Of a DNA stretch of 64,000 nucleotides, positions 22,501-34,978 are shown piece after piece. The position numbers and the translations under genes are program-made. The DNA is from Hydrangea macrophylla (lineage: Eukaryota > Streptophyta > Magnoliopsida > Cornales > Hydrangeaceae). The notes beneath the pieces were generated by a model, which saw only the letters and a list, made by a program, of their open reading frames with translations, had not been told where the DNA came from and did no database searches. The stretch lies in the NCBI GenBank assembly GCA_033977485.1, contig CM066994.1, positions 29,772,637 to 29,836,636 on the forward strand, in the 5' to 3' direction. The first letter of the stretch is position 1. Each line of letters opens with the position of its first letter.

Positions 22501-23480
22501 TAAGAGAGGCAGACTTTACCTTAGATATGGTAAGGGAGTACTATAGTAAGCAGTTACATCCTTTCTGCTCATTCCACTCCTTTTGAGTAAATCGATGTCT
22601 TCTATTCTAATGGCCATTCTTCTGAAAATGGTATCTATATATTTTGTAAAGTGGCTCCGATTACCGTCAATAATTATTGTGATACACTCCTTGATAAGTA
22701 ATTCATTTCCTTGATTTTTTTTAATGCCCCAGTCAACAATTCTTGAGTATGTACCTTGATCATCCGATTTTTGACAAATTCTTTTGAGAACAAGTTCGAT
22801 CACTAGTACTGGAAAGTCATTATTTTGACTTATTATTCTTTGAACTTAAATCTTGAAAGCTCACTGTCTTTGAAATTATTCTAAATAAATTTGATTACTA
22901 ATACTGCAAAGTCATTCTTTTTGACTTATTATCCCTTGAACAAATTCTTACAAGTTCATTTCATTTGAAATAATTCTAAATGAGTTCTCTATTCTTGTTT
23001 TGTTAGGAACTCAAAAATGTTGTACTCTCTGTACATCTTGACCTCTTATTGTCTCTCTCAGGTGGTACCTTATTCTTTATCAGTAGGGTTTCGTTTGGAC
23101 TATTTCACTTATGAAATACCTAACTCTTATTTCATTCGTTGAAGGCCTTATGCCATCAGTTACTTTCATTTCCTATAAATCTTGAGATACTACGATTACT
23201 TCCATAATAATCGGTCATTCTATTATTGTTAGATTTACATTTTATTCTAGAATGGATCACATCATTCTATTATTATACTTCTATCTATGAGGATTCATCC
23301 GTCTTTTCGGGCTCGGCTTCATTTTGGGTCAATCTGTTCAATCGTTTCAATCATTGTATTCTAGCTACCGGGATTATAATGATAACCATAATGTGAAATA
23401 TAACAGGTTATGATTGCTTCACATAAGGTATGATAGAAACCTTATAGACACGAACTCATACGTAGGAACAGAAGAATCTT
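22501..23480. other. TRG interior spacer, no gene seen
   Basis: AT-rich spacer with diverged direct repeats (tactgcaaagtcattcttttt-like units near 22805 and 22900; ctccttttgagtaaa at about 22580 and again near 24045). No gag core domain is present. Confidence 0.5.
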
Positions 23481-25336
23481 CTCGATCTCTGCAATGGATG
23501 AATCATCTCAAACAACTGAGGACCAGTCCAGAAGGCTAGGCAACATAATACCTAAGGAGATCGATCCCACCAGTGTATTTGGAAGACTGATACAAGGCTT
23601 ATGGAAGAGCGCTGACGGCACAAGCACAAGTGACTATGGAAACGAGTTATTTAGACACCTCCATATCGTCCATTCAGAATAGCTTTTTAGACCACTCAAG
23701 CCACAACCTGCTACACTACCAAGGTCAACCCTACTACAAGGAGCACATGAGATATTGACTTAACCCGAGGCGGTGGAAGACGCAAGAATAGACATACCTT
23801 CAACAGATCAAACGACCTCCTAGACTGCTGACATCGACCACGTTTAATCACAACGAACAACTCGCACCGCGAACATTAGTGAAGATGAGTACTGCATTCC
23901 ACCTTCAAGCCAATGATCAGATCGCATAGGTCCTATACAACATCGATGTTCCATCAACACGCTGAAGAAATGCATGTCTGACCCTGCGCACGTTATAAAT
24001 TAAAACCATGTAAGGCTGAGTAACTATATTCATCTTTCTGATTTAACTCCTTTTGAGTAAACCCACTATTTTCTACCATTGGTTGCATTAGATCAATTAT
24101 CCTTATGATGAACCTTGGGATGTCCTTTATTGTTTCACTAATTGAAAGTTATTCCTTGTCCTCTCTGATTTCACTTAACAAGATTTTGGATCATTCTGAT
24201 CAGTGATAAATCCAATTGTGAATTCATTTACTTTCTAATGCTATAAGTCACCTCTTTGGACTTATCACCATGAAAATCGATTCCAATAATTCATTTATAA
24301 ACCAATCATTGTAAGTCATTTGGACTTATGATCGGTTAAATTGATTTTTGTAAATCGTTTGGACTGTCAACCGTTTGACCAACTTTCACAAGTTCGTATC
24401 CCTTGACATTATTACAAAGGATCTCTTTGTATTTGTTCACCTAAGGAACTCAAGCATATTGCACCCTTTTATAAATTAGTCTTCATTTCCTTTCATTTCA
24501 GAAATTCTTTTTATTGTTAACCTTGACTTTTATCATTAAGGCTTCACCTAAATTATTGGCTCATGAGACAAGGAATTCTTATGTCCTACCTGGGAGGCCT
24601 TGCGCCTATAGTCGTTGCATTACTATGAGTGTCCTATAGTAATCATCTAATGGTTATTCTCAGATACTCATTCTATACTTTGTGATCATACAAGTGATTG
24701 ATCATGTACCTCTTCGTTTCTAACTCAGTACATAATGAGTATTCATTTTGTTATGAATTCAACTCCTTACAAGTGAATTCAATCCTACTCCAATTACCAG
24801 TAACAACTTATATGCTTGGTATTAATTAATGCATGGAGAAATTGCTTAATGACTTGTGCCATCACCTACGATGCCAAAACTCCACGACGATTTCATGACG
24901 ACACGCAAAGGAACTCAATCACAATAACACGCTTAAAAGGACGCCACGACCCCTACAAGTTATAGAAGACAATCGTGAGACCAACTAGACTTCTCAACCA
25001 TCGCATCAAAAAGCTGAGAGGCAAGAATCTTTCTCGATTAACGACACAGAAGAAACAAACCAGTATCCCGAACAACTACTCGAATGCAGCCCACAATCAT
25101 TGAGGAAAACTCTAGATACATCAAGAATCATCACAAGAGGCAAAGAAACAATGAAAGGAAAGTTAATCAGACTGCCGTTCAGACACATCCAAAGCAACGT
25201 GATACCTGCGACAGCTGCGGAATATCTAGACATCACTTCAAAGAATGCAAAGCACCGAAACATCTCACAAGTTGATAGGCACAATGCTTTAATTGTGGAA
25301 AGACTGGACATGTGCGCAAAGATTGTCCAGAATAAG
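23481..25336 (+). pseudogene. TRG gag remnant (gag start and two zinc knuckles)
   Basis: The frame 23494-23682 contains IPKEIDPTSVFGRLIQ, resembling the gag start of Gypsy-2 (IPKEPIPVGMDPTGVFGAFLQ). After a noncoding stretch the frame 25084-25275 ends in a CCHC knuckle (CDSCGISRHHFKEC), and nine bases beyond its stop, in the same frame, is a second one (CFNCGKTGHVRKDC, 25285-25326). The two adjacent stops between them (TGA TAG) could each arise by one C-to-T change. The gag core between start and knuckles is absent or unrecognisable. Confidence 0.75.
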
Positions 25337-25610
25337 GTTCCACAATAAAGAAGATCCCGAAAAAGAACTTGCAGATCACCAAATTAATCTCAGCATTGAA
25401 CAAGACGAAAGACCGAAGGTGCCATATTCAATGTCAGAACTATGAATTTTACTTGGCATTGTTTTAGCAAAGAAGTTTGGAAGTTTGAAAGAATTTATGA
25501 GAAGGTCTGATTAGTTAGCTAGTGGGAACCTCAAAATCTGAGATATGATTAGCACCTTGTACTTTCTAAGACCTAGCAAACTCTAGATTTCGAGGACGAA
25601 ATCCTTTAAT

Positions 25611-25623
25611 AGGTGGTGGAAGA
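25611..25623 (+). other. TRG polypurine tract
   Basis: AGGTGGTGGAAGA directly before the 3' LTR TGTAACACC. Confidence 0.85.
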
Positions 25624-28600
25624 TGTAACACCTGTAATTTTCTCTCATTTACAATATCAGCTTTTTCTAATTTCTGTATTGGACCTACTATATTATTATA
25701 TTATTATTTTAATTACGTGACGGTAGGGACGTGTTGTAGTATTACCACATGGACTGTAGTAACCATACCGACTCGACCATAATAAGATTTAACTTAGTCC
25801 CGTACCCGGACCCGAACATTAGAAATAATACTTGGTTGTACGTAAATCGAGACCGACACGTATATCGAAGAACTTATGCACGCAAATCGAGGAAGTGGCA
25901 CAAAACCCAAGGTGGGCCCCACATGGCCGACCACTTGGTGGCACATGCAACATCACCTCCACATGTCATCTATAAACATGCCACTTGTCCATGCAATGGA
26001 CACTTGTCCATGCATGCTTACATGAGCTCATGCAAGGTGACACCTTGCACATGCAAGGCTCTATTTAAACATGAAAGTCTTCATGCATTACTCTCTTTTT
26101 AACACATACAATCTGCATATATTTGAGAGGGAGAGAGAGCTAGAGTTATAGCTCCATGGAAGAATAGAAGAAGAAGAAGTTCATCCTTGAAGTTTGAAGA
26201 TTCAAGCTCCACTAAGCATAAACCAATATCAAGCTTAAATTTCAAGCTTTTGTGAGTAATTGTGAGTAATCTAACTCAATTAAGAACCCATATAATATGT
26301 ATTAATGTTTAGTAGAAGTTTGATGTTGTTGTGTTGAAGTTTTCATGACATGCAAGATAAATCCTTAAATCTGTGAAACTGAAACTTTCAGCAGAACATA
26401 GTTTAGTAAAATGAATGTTTTGTGCAGCTCAAAAATCCGAATTAAGCTAGGTTTTTTTGTGGTAGTGGATAACTCATTTATCTACAAATAACTCTTCTAT
26501 AGCTCAGTCTAGAAATCACTCCTTCATGGGTGAAATGCATGTACAACGCAGTGTTATAAATCTGAGAAACTGAAACTTTCAGCAGAACATAGTTTAGTAA
26601 AATGAATGTTTTGTGTAGCTCAAAAATCCAAATTAAGCTAGGTTTTTTTGTGGTAGTGGATAACTTATTTATCTACAAATAACTCTTCTATAGCTCAGTC
26701 TAGAAATCACTCCTTCATGGGTGAAATGCATGTACAACGCAGTGTTATAAATCTGAGAAACTGAAACTTTCAGCAGAACATAGTTTAGTAAAATGAATGT
26801 TTTGTGCAGCTCAAAAATCCGAATTAAGCTAGTTTTTTTTTGGTAGTAGATAACTCTTTTATCTACAAATAACGCTTCTATAGCTCAGTCTAGAAATCAC
26901 TCCTTCATGGGTAAAATGCATGTACAACGCAGTGTTATAAATCTGAGAAACTGAAACTTTCAGCAGAACATAGTTTAGTAAAATGAATGTTTTGTGCAGC
27001 TCGAAAATGAGAATTAAGCTAGGTTTTTTTGTGAAAAAAGCTAACTCATTTGTCTACAAATAACCCTTCTATAGATCAGTCTAAAAACCCCTCCTTCATA
27101 GGTGAAATTCACGTACAATGCAGTATTATACATCTGGGACAGAACAGTCCGAGATATAAGAAATGTTTTGTAAAATAAATAGTTTGAGTAGCTCAAAAAT
27201 GTAATTGAAGCTAGATTTTTTTTGTACATGAATATATTCCTATTATCTACAATGTTTTAGTTTTGAGTTTTATCTACAAAATAATTTATCATGCCCAAAT
27301 AAATCATGATAATTCAGTCAACACAGTGAAAATATATCCTGGCAGATTGTACAACTTCTTGTATAATGTTTTGTTGATGCATGGTGTTAATTGTTGATAC
27401 TAGTTTGCTGGTACTTGTGTTGTTATGAAAATCTCGTGCTATAGTAGTGCTATCGCATAGATGAGTATGTTAAGGGTTTCGGCTATGTGTTTATTGGTAT
27501 TAAATTCACGTTATAAATCCATGAGCTATGTGCTATGTTTTCTATTTTTGTGAATATAGTTTAATGACTGTTGGAAAGTTCATACCCAAACTATAAGTAT
27601 ATTGTATGGCACGATTATTGCGTTGATAAATGATCGGGAAAGTTTCCATCATAAGTATATTGAAAGGAAAACGGAACGTCGGACGTATAGCAAAATATTA
27701 ACGGTTATAAATGGATGATATTAATGAACTAAACTACGAAACATGCGAACGCGTAAAATAACGATAAAACCTTCAATACCAGATTTAATGTGAATAAGGG
27801 ACATTGGGCCTCGTTTCTAGTCGTGTGTCTACTGGTCAAAGTTGGTTCGTGAACTTTTGTGTCGTGTTTGGATAATTCTTGCGAAGTTGGTCTCTCGATT
27901 ATTCCATGGAGTCGATTGGTGAGTTATGTTTTGTTCCTTGATCTGAGGATCGGCATGACGTGTTCGGTCAAGTGCGGATGACCTGAGGATCGTCGTGACG
28001 TGTTCGATCAAGTGGTTGATTATTTTTCCGCACCCTTGGACTGAGGATCGGCATGACGTGTTCGGTTATGTACGGGTGACCTGAGGATCGGCATGACGTG
28101 TTCGTCCAATTGATTATTAATTTCCCGTACCCTTGGTCTGAGGATCGGCATGACGTGTTCGGTAACGTGCGGGCGACCTGAGGATCGGCATGACGTGTTC
28201 GACCAAGAGATTGTTAATGTCCCGCACACTTATGCCATTTGGGCGACAGTTTGAGTGCCAGTTGGGCGACAGTTAACTATTCATTGTTGAGTGTTGTTCT
28301 TTCTTGTCCAATAAATGCGTTTGGAGTTAAGTCTTCTTTCAGTCAATGTCATTGGTCAGTTCAGTTCTGGGTTAAGTTTCAAAGGGAATGATTGGGTTTA
28401 AATAAGACATGGTTTTGAGAATGAGAAAAGACGAACAAGGCATAGTATCGAGAATAAGAAATGATGAATGAGATATGGTTTCGATAAATAAGAGAGATGA
28501 AGAATAACGTATCTTAAGTGGTGGTAACCTTAAGGGGACCCTCACTTAGCTTAACCGCTAACGGCTTTTCATGCCGCTGGACCTTCCACGTCCAGCCTTT

Positions 28601-28923
28601 GCAGGTCCAGACGGAGCCGACTGCTATCAAGATGCTGACTTTACTACTGAATACTATGCTGGTGAAGACTACTACGAGGAAGGCTACGGTTTCGCTAGTT
28701 GAAGGCTTTGGAGCTTTTCTTTTGTTGTAGTTCTGTTATTATTATGTCAGTAATGTAATAGTTTAGCTGGTCTTATAATATGTATCTTTTGGATATCTTT
28801 TTGGCCTATAATATACTACTGATGTAAGACTTGGATGTTTTAAATTTCTGCTTCCGCTGAACTTAGTCACTTTCCTATATCACTTAGTCACTTTCCCTAT
28901 TTTTGGTACTTTGGGGCGTGACA
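25624..28923 (+). repeat. TRG 3' LTR
   Basis: 3300 bp and nearly the same as the 5' LTR by eye. It has four full 191-bp units (26367, 26558, 26749, 26939) instead of three, the same six TGACGTG units (27943-28201), and lacks about 76 bp before its end, where cacttagtcacttt is repeated instead. Confidence 0.95.
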
Positions 28924-28928
28924 AAGAT
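28924..28928. repeat. Target-site duplication AAGAT (right)
   Basis: Matches 18500-18504 and directly follows GTGACA of the 3' LTR. Confidence 0.95.
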
Positions 28929-29329
28929 GGGATTAATTGCCTTGGGAGGGGAAAAAAGGTGGCCGACGGTGGGTGGTTGATGGGGAAATCCAACGGGTTT
29001 GTGGGGGTATTTGGGTCGAGGATTTAGACATAAGTTAATAGGTGGTGTGGGTAGTACTAGGCTTATTTTTAGTAAGATTTCCATCGTACCAACCTTTCCA
29101 AAATTGTATAATTGAGTCTTCACTTAAGTTTACGTGCAATGCAGTCTAATTTCTGTGTAAAAATTACAAGTCTGCTTGCAATGTCAGTCCGGGTCCGAAT
29201 GTATAGTCTTAGTTATAAATATGCACATGTATATGTTCATTTTCTGGATTTACGAGCTCAATTATTTGAAATACGAACCAAAATACGGGGGACAAATTTT
29301 ATTATTAGTAGAAATTTACGGGTATTACA
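28929..29329 (-). mobile_element. Gypsy-2 3' LTR, proximal part
   Basis: On the minus strand it starts TGTAATACCCGTAAATTTC at 29329, preceded by a purine tract (complement of tcatccacctgct, 29330-29342). It matches 47908-48308 of the 5' LTR and continues at 18504 on the other side of TRG. Confidence 0.93.
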
Positions 29330-29374
29330 TCATCCACCTGCTGTTAAAGATTCCGTCCGTGGAATCAGAGCTAG

Positions 29375-30960
29375 CTATACTTTGAAAAGATAAGGGAACT
29401 TCTCATACATCTTTGATTCTAACTCCCAAGAAGCTTTACGCTCATCATGATGTTTCCACTGGACTTTTACTAGAGGGATCTCCTTAGTCCTGAGCTTTTT
29501 AGTTCCTCGCTCCATGATTTTCAGCGGTCCTTCATTGAAAGTCACATTATCGTTCACTTCGATATCCGTGAAGTTGATTTCATGAGACGGATCGTGCACG
29601 ACTTTCCTTAGCATGCTAATATGAAAGACGTTATGAACTCCTGACATCTTGGGTGGCAATGCGAGTCTGTAAGCAACTTTTCCCACACGTTCTAGAATTT
29701 CGAATGGTCCAATGTATTGTGGTGATAGCTTTCCTCTTTTTTGCCCAAATCTGACAACTCCACATACGGGTGATACTTTTAGGAACACGTGATCTCCAAC
29801 ACTGAATACCAAGTCCTTTCGGTGCTTATCTGCATAGCTTTTCAGTCTGCTCTGAGCTGCTTTCATCTTTTCTCTGATTATATTGATCTTTTCATTCGTT
29901 TCTCGAACCATCTCAGGTCCTAGAAGTTTGTTCTCTCCAACTTCTGCCCAACACAAGGGTGATCGGCACGGTCTTCCATATAAAGCTTCGAACGATGCCA
30001 TGCCTATACTTGAATGGTAGCTGTTGTTATATGCAAACTCTATTAGTGGTAGGTTCTCTTCCCATGAACTTTCAAAATCTATTGCACATGCTCGAAGCAT
30101 GTCTTCCATGATTTGATTAACTCTTTCAGTCTGTCCATCGATTTGGGGGTGAAATGCTGAACTTAACTTTAACGAAGTTCCCAACGCTGTCTGCAAACTT
30201 TCCCAAAATCCTGACATGAAATGTGAATCCTGATCTGACACAATTGACACGGGTACTCCATGTAGTCGAACAACTTATTATATATACATTCTACTCAATT
30301 TCTCAACCGGGTAAGTCATACTATAAGCAATAAAGTGAGCCGATTAGGTGAGTCGATCCACAATCACCCAAATGGCGTCATGATTCTGCCGTGACATTGG
30401 CATTCCTACGACGAAATCCATCGTATTGTGTTCCCATTTCCATCCGAGAACGGGTAGTGGCTGTAACAATCCTCCTGGTTTCTGATGTTCTACCTTGACT
30501 TGCTTGCATGTTATGCATTTGGATACATAATCTGCTACTTCTCTTTTCATTCCGTCCCACCAGAAGTTTCTCTTTAAATCCTTGTACATTTTTGTTCCTC
30601 CGGGATGAACAGTCATCCTTGACTTGTGTGGCTCGTCCAATATGTCTTTCCTCAAGTTATCCTCATCGGGTACACAGAGTCGGTTGCGACACCTAAATCC
30701 TCCATCCGCTCCTATATTCCACTCGGCAGGGTCCTTTGCCGATGCTTTTTCAAACCACTGATGAAGTCCTTCGTCCTTTCCTTGAGCTTCGAGAATACGA
30801 CTTACGAGCGTTGGTTGTACTACAAGACATCCAAAGAGTCGTTCTTCGCTTGATTCGAAAATTTGAAAATCAAACTCCGTTAATATCTCCAATGCTTTCC
30901 ATTCTCTGACCATGAGAGAAGATACGATGAGCTTGCGAGGTTTCCGACTTAGTGCATTAG
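29375..30960 (-). pseudogene. Gypsy-2 integrase with GPF and chromodomain
   Basis: Minus-strand integrase of a Ty3/gypsy chromovirus. The upstream frame (to 30344) has the zinc-binding region (HKSRMTVHPGG, CITCKQVK) and the first catalytic aspartate region (TMDFVVGMP). After stops at about 30340-30250, the frame 30250-29375 (291 codons) has the second aspartate (IVSDQD), the glutamate region (GQTERVNQ), the [11 protein letters not shown] segment and a C-terminal chromodomain-like end ([26 protein letters not shown]). The domain set points to Del/Tekay chromoviruses. It would insert element DNA into chromatin if intact; stops make it non-functional as read. Confidence 0.93.
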
Positions 30961-32260
30961 CAATAACATTTGCTTTGCCAGGGTGGTACTGTAATGTGAA
31001 ATTGTAGTCCTTTAACAATTCCATCCATCGTTGCTGTCTCATGTTCAACTCCTTTTAAGAGAACAAGTATCTTAGGCTCTTGTGTTATGAAAATAGATCG
31101 AACTTCTCTTCGTAGAGGTAGTGTCTCCAAATTTTGAGTGCAAAGACGATTCCAGCTAGTTCTAGATCGTGCGTAGGATAGTTAAGCTCATGAGGTTTCA
31201 ACTGTTATGATTCATACACTATCACCCTTCTGTCCTACATCAGTACACAACCAAGTCCTTGGTGCGATGCATCGCTGTAAATGGTGAATTGTTCACCGCT
31301 CTTCGGTATTACAATCACTGGCACCGTGGTTAGTCTCTTCTTTAATTCTTAAAACATACGTTCATGCTTGTCGTTCCATTTGTACTTCAAGTCCTTTTTG
31401 GTTAGTCCAATAAGTGGGGCTACGATCTTGGAGAATCCTTCCATGAATCTCCGGTAGTATCCAGCTAAACCAAGAAAACTTCGAACTTCCGTTGCTGTGG
31501 TCGGTCAATTTCAATCTAAGACAGCGTCGATCTTTGATGAATCCACTGTTATTCCTTCTTGTGAGACAACATGTCCTAAAAATTTGACTTCCTTTAGCCA
31601 GAACTCGCACTTGCTGTACTTTGCATACAAGTGGTTGTCTCGTAGAGTCTGAAGTGCTATCTTCATATGACCCTCGTGTTCGGCCTCTGTCTGTGAGTAG
31701 ATGAGGATATCGTCTATGAACACAATGATGAACAGATCCAAATAAGGTCTGAAGACTCGGTTCATTAAGTCCATGAATACCGCTGGGGCATTGGTCAATT
31801 CGAACGGCATTACCAGGAATTCATAATGTCTATACCTAGTTCTGAAAGCTATTTTGGGTACGTCATTAGGTCGAACGAGCAATTGATGGTATCCAGATCG
31901 TAGATCTATCTTCGAAAATGTCGTAGCTCCTTGTAGCTGATCAAACAGGTCATGGATCCTTGGTAGTGGGTACCGATTCTTGATTGTGACCTTGTTCAAT
32001 TCTCTATAGTCGATACAGAGTCGAAGTGTTCCATCCTTCTTCTTGAAGAACAATACCGGTGCTCCCCATGGTGAAGTGCTTGGACGAACAAATCCGAGGT
32101 CCTGGAGCTCTTGCACTTGCGTCTTTAGTTCTTGCATCTCCATTGGGGCCATTCGGTAAGGGGTCTTTGATATTGGTGAGGTTCTAGGCATCAACTCAAT
32201 ACATAAATCGATGTCTCTCTTGGGTGGTAATCCTTGAACTTCTTGGAAAACATCTTCAAA
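30961..32260 (-). pseudogene. Gypsy-2 reverse transcriptase and RNase H
   Basis: The RT frame 32194-31511 is open for 227 codons and includes [40 protein letters not shown] and the catalytic FIDDIL box, all typical of Ty3/gypsy. RNase H follows (about 31500-30961; SDASHQGLGCVLM region, ending HPGKANVIANALSRK) but has several stops and frame breaks. The catalytic aspartates of RT are kept, unlike Gypsy-1. Confidence 0.93.
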
Positions 32261-32278
32261 ATATCAGACTACGGGGAT

Positions 32279-32686
32279 CTAGTTAATAAGAATCTCATCA
32301 CTCGTGGTTCCAAGGGTAGCTAGGCAGTTGGTGAGGAAAACGTCACACGAGGGATTGCACTTGAAGTCAAATGGTTCACCATCAGGTGCTGAAAAGGATA
32401 TGAATTTGCTAGGACAATCTAACTTGGCATGGTACTTCACGAGCCAGTCGATTCCTAGGATCACGTTGAATTCCTTCATCGACAAAACTATCAAATCAAC
32501 AGGGAGATTCTGATCTTTCAGGTTTAAATGGCAGTCCTTGCATACTTTGTTCATCTTAATGCTTTTTCCTAGAGGTGATGTAGCGTTCAAAGCTATATCC
32601 ATTGTTTGGGGCACTAAACCTAAGCGTTGCTCGATTCTAATTACAATAAATGAGTTTGATGCACCAGTATCGAACAAAGCTTTCAC
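32279..32686 (-). pseudogene. Gypsy-2 aspartic protease
   Basis: A 135-codon minus-strand frame with the catalytic DTGAS motif (LFDTGASNSFI) and the downstream VILGIDWL segment of retropepsins. It lies between the gag zinc knuckles and RT, as expected. It is separated from RT by a stop region (about 32270-32200), so the polyprotein is broken. Confidence 0.9.
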
Positions 32687-32699
32687 TTGACTATTAAAG

Positions 32700-33830
32700 A
32701 GAGTCAGAGTACCTTCCAGATTCTCCTATTCTTCTTCGTCAAATCCTGCTTCCTCCGGAATAATAGCATTGAGGCGAGCCTGTCCTTTAGTCGACGCTCC
32801 ATAGTAACTGCCTCGGGGTGCTTTACAGTCCTTAGATAGATGACCCTTCTTGTTACAGTTAAAGCAGACTACATCCATGCGACTATTCCTCTTCAGGGCA
32901 CGACAATCCTTAGACATATGTCTGGGGAATCTGCAGTTGAAGCAGACTCTAGGGTTATTACTTGTGGATCCTGAGTGTCCCTGGGGTGGAGTTGGTTTAA
33001 ATGACACAACTGGTTGGTTGCGAAATAGAGCTGTCTGTGGCTTCTTCTCACCATTCTTGCTTCTCTTGAATCCTTGATTGCAAGTCGGGGTTTATCTTGG
33101 TCCCTGATTGAATCTCAGAGGGGGTCGTCGGCTTACAAAGCGCTTCTGTTCACGACCGGTGATTTCCTCAAAGCCGTGGTCCATTCCTACTAAAGCTTTG
33201 AAGGTTTGGTTTAGATGGCCATAAGTCAACTTCTGCAGAGGTAGGAAAAGTCCCAGGTGATACTTCCAGTTCTTTTTCTCTAAGGTATCGATCATGTGGT
33301 GCGCAAATCGAGAGAGACGCTCGAATTGCACTGTATTCTTGCACTGTTCAGTTACCTTGTACCAGATCAATAAACTCTTTCTCCTTTTTGTTTCTTTCAG
33401 TCTAGGGGAAATAGTTCTCCAGGAATAACTCTTTGAATGCCGTCCATGACATCCTTTGTGTAGCTCCTCCCAGTGTTGCTTTCTCTGATTCCCACCAGTC
33501 GGCTACAGCATAGGTCAACTGATACGTAGCCAGTCAACGTTTCTCAACTTCAAAACATCCCAATGTATCAAAGATGATGTCCACTCCACGAAGCCACTAC
33601 TCTGCTTTCCACGGCACAGTCATTCCATTAAACTTATCTGGTCGCATTGCACGAAATCGCTCCACCGTACGATCCTCTTGTGATCTAGGCGGGATTATGG
33701 GATTGACGTTAGCATTATTGTTTGGGCCGTGATTATTCCCAATGTGCTCCAAGCGTTGTAAGAATGCTCCAAAGACTCCAGTAGGATCCATTCCAACAGG
33801 AATGGGCTCCTTGGGAATCCTGAACGTCAA
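32700..33830 (-). pseudogene. Gypsy-2 gag with two zinc knuckles
   Basis: Minus-strand gag remains. The start is near 33830 (IPKEPIPVGMDPTGVF, RFRAMRPDKFNG); the core (FERLSRFAHHMIDTLEKK, GHLNQTFKALVGMDHGFEEITGR) is at 33370-33092; two CCHC knuckles (CFNCRFPRHMSKDC, CFNCNKKGHLSKDC) are at 33007-32726. Stops and frame changes between 33600 and 33370 break it. Confidence 0.9.
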
Positions 33831-33839
33831 TTTCTCCTT

Positions 33840-34170
33840 GGTCGGTCTGCCATTGCGTATCTGGTTTACCTACAGAAGTATTCTACTTAAGACTCAAATG
33901 CATGATTCATCTAGATATCTGCTAACATATTTATAAGTTAATTAAACAAACAAAACAAGCAAGGGAACAAGTATGGTACTAAAACATCTTTTTCATTTAA
34001 TATTAGAAACGATGATTATAGAATTGAACTAGCCGAGGATACGTGATTATAAAAAGGGGATATTATCCTATTACACGTATTCATAAATCATAAAGGGTCA
34101 TAAGCCCAAAGTTAGCCTAGTACATACATAAACTTAGAATAACTAATACATCATAATAGGTTGTCCTAGG
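33840..34170. other. Gypsy-2 leader spacer, no gene seen
   Basis: AT-rich spacer between the acidic leader ORF and gag, similar in position to the spacer in TRG. Confidence 0.5.
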
Positions 34171-34641
34171 CTAGTCATCCATACCTGACTCAAATGTGAT
34201 TTCTCCCATATCAGAGTCGTTAGGCCCATCTACATCCACAATGGGTTCACCCAAATCCCAGTCTTTAATTTCAACATTGCCTTCATCCTCTTCATTATCA
34301 TCATTGTCCATAGGCTCTTCTATTATAAGGTGGAGCTCCATAGGCTGATGGGATACTTCCTGTTCTGGTTCTTCCTCGGGATCCTCTTCTTCGTCTTCGT
34401 CTTCGTCTTCCTCTTCCTCATCTTCTTCTAGATTTGCACCCGGTTCATCATCAGACATTCTTGCATTATCAGGATCGGCAGTAGGTTCTTCCACTAGGGG
34501 TGCCACTTCTGCAAGGTTATTCCCATTAGGTGGCCAAACCAGGTGATCTTCTGGGTGAATGGAAGGTTCTTGTAGTATCTGGTCCACTAGTGGTTGGAAG
34601 ACTGAATCATTCATTGCTAGTCTCCTTATCTCTCCATGCAT
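34171..34641 (-). CDS. Gypsy-2 acidic leader ORF 3, function unknown
   Basis: 156 codons on the minus strand, upstream of gag in the element's orientation. The middle is a long run of Glu and Asp, flanked by proline-containing acidic stretches. It has no recognised domain. Its place between primer site and gag and its acidity parallel the TRG ORF at 21955-22500. It may be a real leader protein or a low-complexity frame. Confidence 0.45.
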   Translation of the reverse strand: MHGEIRRLAMNDSVFQPLVDQILQEPSIHPEDHLVWPPNGNNLAEVAPLVEEPTADPDNARMSDDEPGANLEEDEEEEDEDEDEEEDPEEEPEQEVSHQPMELHLIIEEPMDNDDNEEDEGNVEIKDWDLGEPIVDVDGPNDSDMGEITFESGMDD

Positions 34642-34797
34642 TAACTCTTGGGTGTATGCAGTATGGATGGCTTCAGCTTGAAGTCGGTGAGAGTCGGAGA
34701 TATTGTTTACCTGTCACTAGACTCTAAGTCTGCCTCGGAGGCGTTGGCGGGCTCTTAGTTGTACATTCTCGATGAATCCTTCCGGGTCGGCTGGTTA

Positions 34798-34802
34798 GAT
34801 GC
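34798..34802. repeat. Target-site duplication GATGC (left)
   Basis: GATGC precedes the LTR start TGATCGGGAG at 34803 and recurs at 43205-43209 after the 3' LTR end ACATCA. Confidence 0.95.
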
Positions 34803-34978
34803 TGATCGGGAGAGAACTAATCCTAAATATACGCCTTAATGAACATTTGTTAGACCATTTTATCCTGTTTTTGTATATTTTTACTTCGTTTTCTAGTTTC
34901 TGACAGGTTTTGGAAGAAATCAGCTAAACCAGGCTAAACAGGGTGAAAAGTCAGAAAGAAAGAAGCTGAAAAATGCAA

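Larger units (their letters stand above)
18505..28923 (+). mobile_element. TRG: non-autonomous LTR retrotransposon with gag remnants
   Basis: Complete element with 5' LTR 18505-21690 (3186 bp), 3' LTR 25624-28923 (3300 bp), AAGAT target duplication, tRNA-Met-type primer site TGGTATCAGAGC at 21700-21711, and purine tract AGGTGGTGGAAGA at 25611-25623. LTR ends (TGTAACACC...CGGGGCGTGACA) are of the chromovirus type of Gypsy-1 and Gypsy-2. The 3.9-kb interior has a long acidic ORF, a gag-start-like fragment and two CCHC zinc knuckles, but no protease, RT, RNase H or integrase. It fits the class of terminal-repeat elements that keep a gag domain (TR-GAG) and would depend on an autonomous partner. 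Confidence 0.93.
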
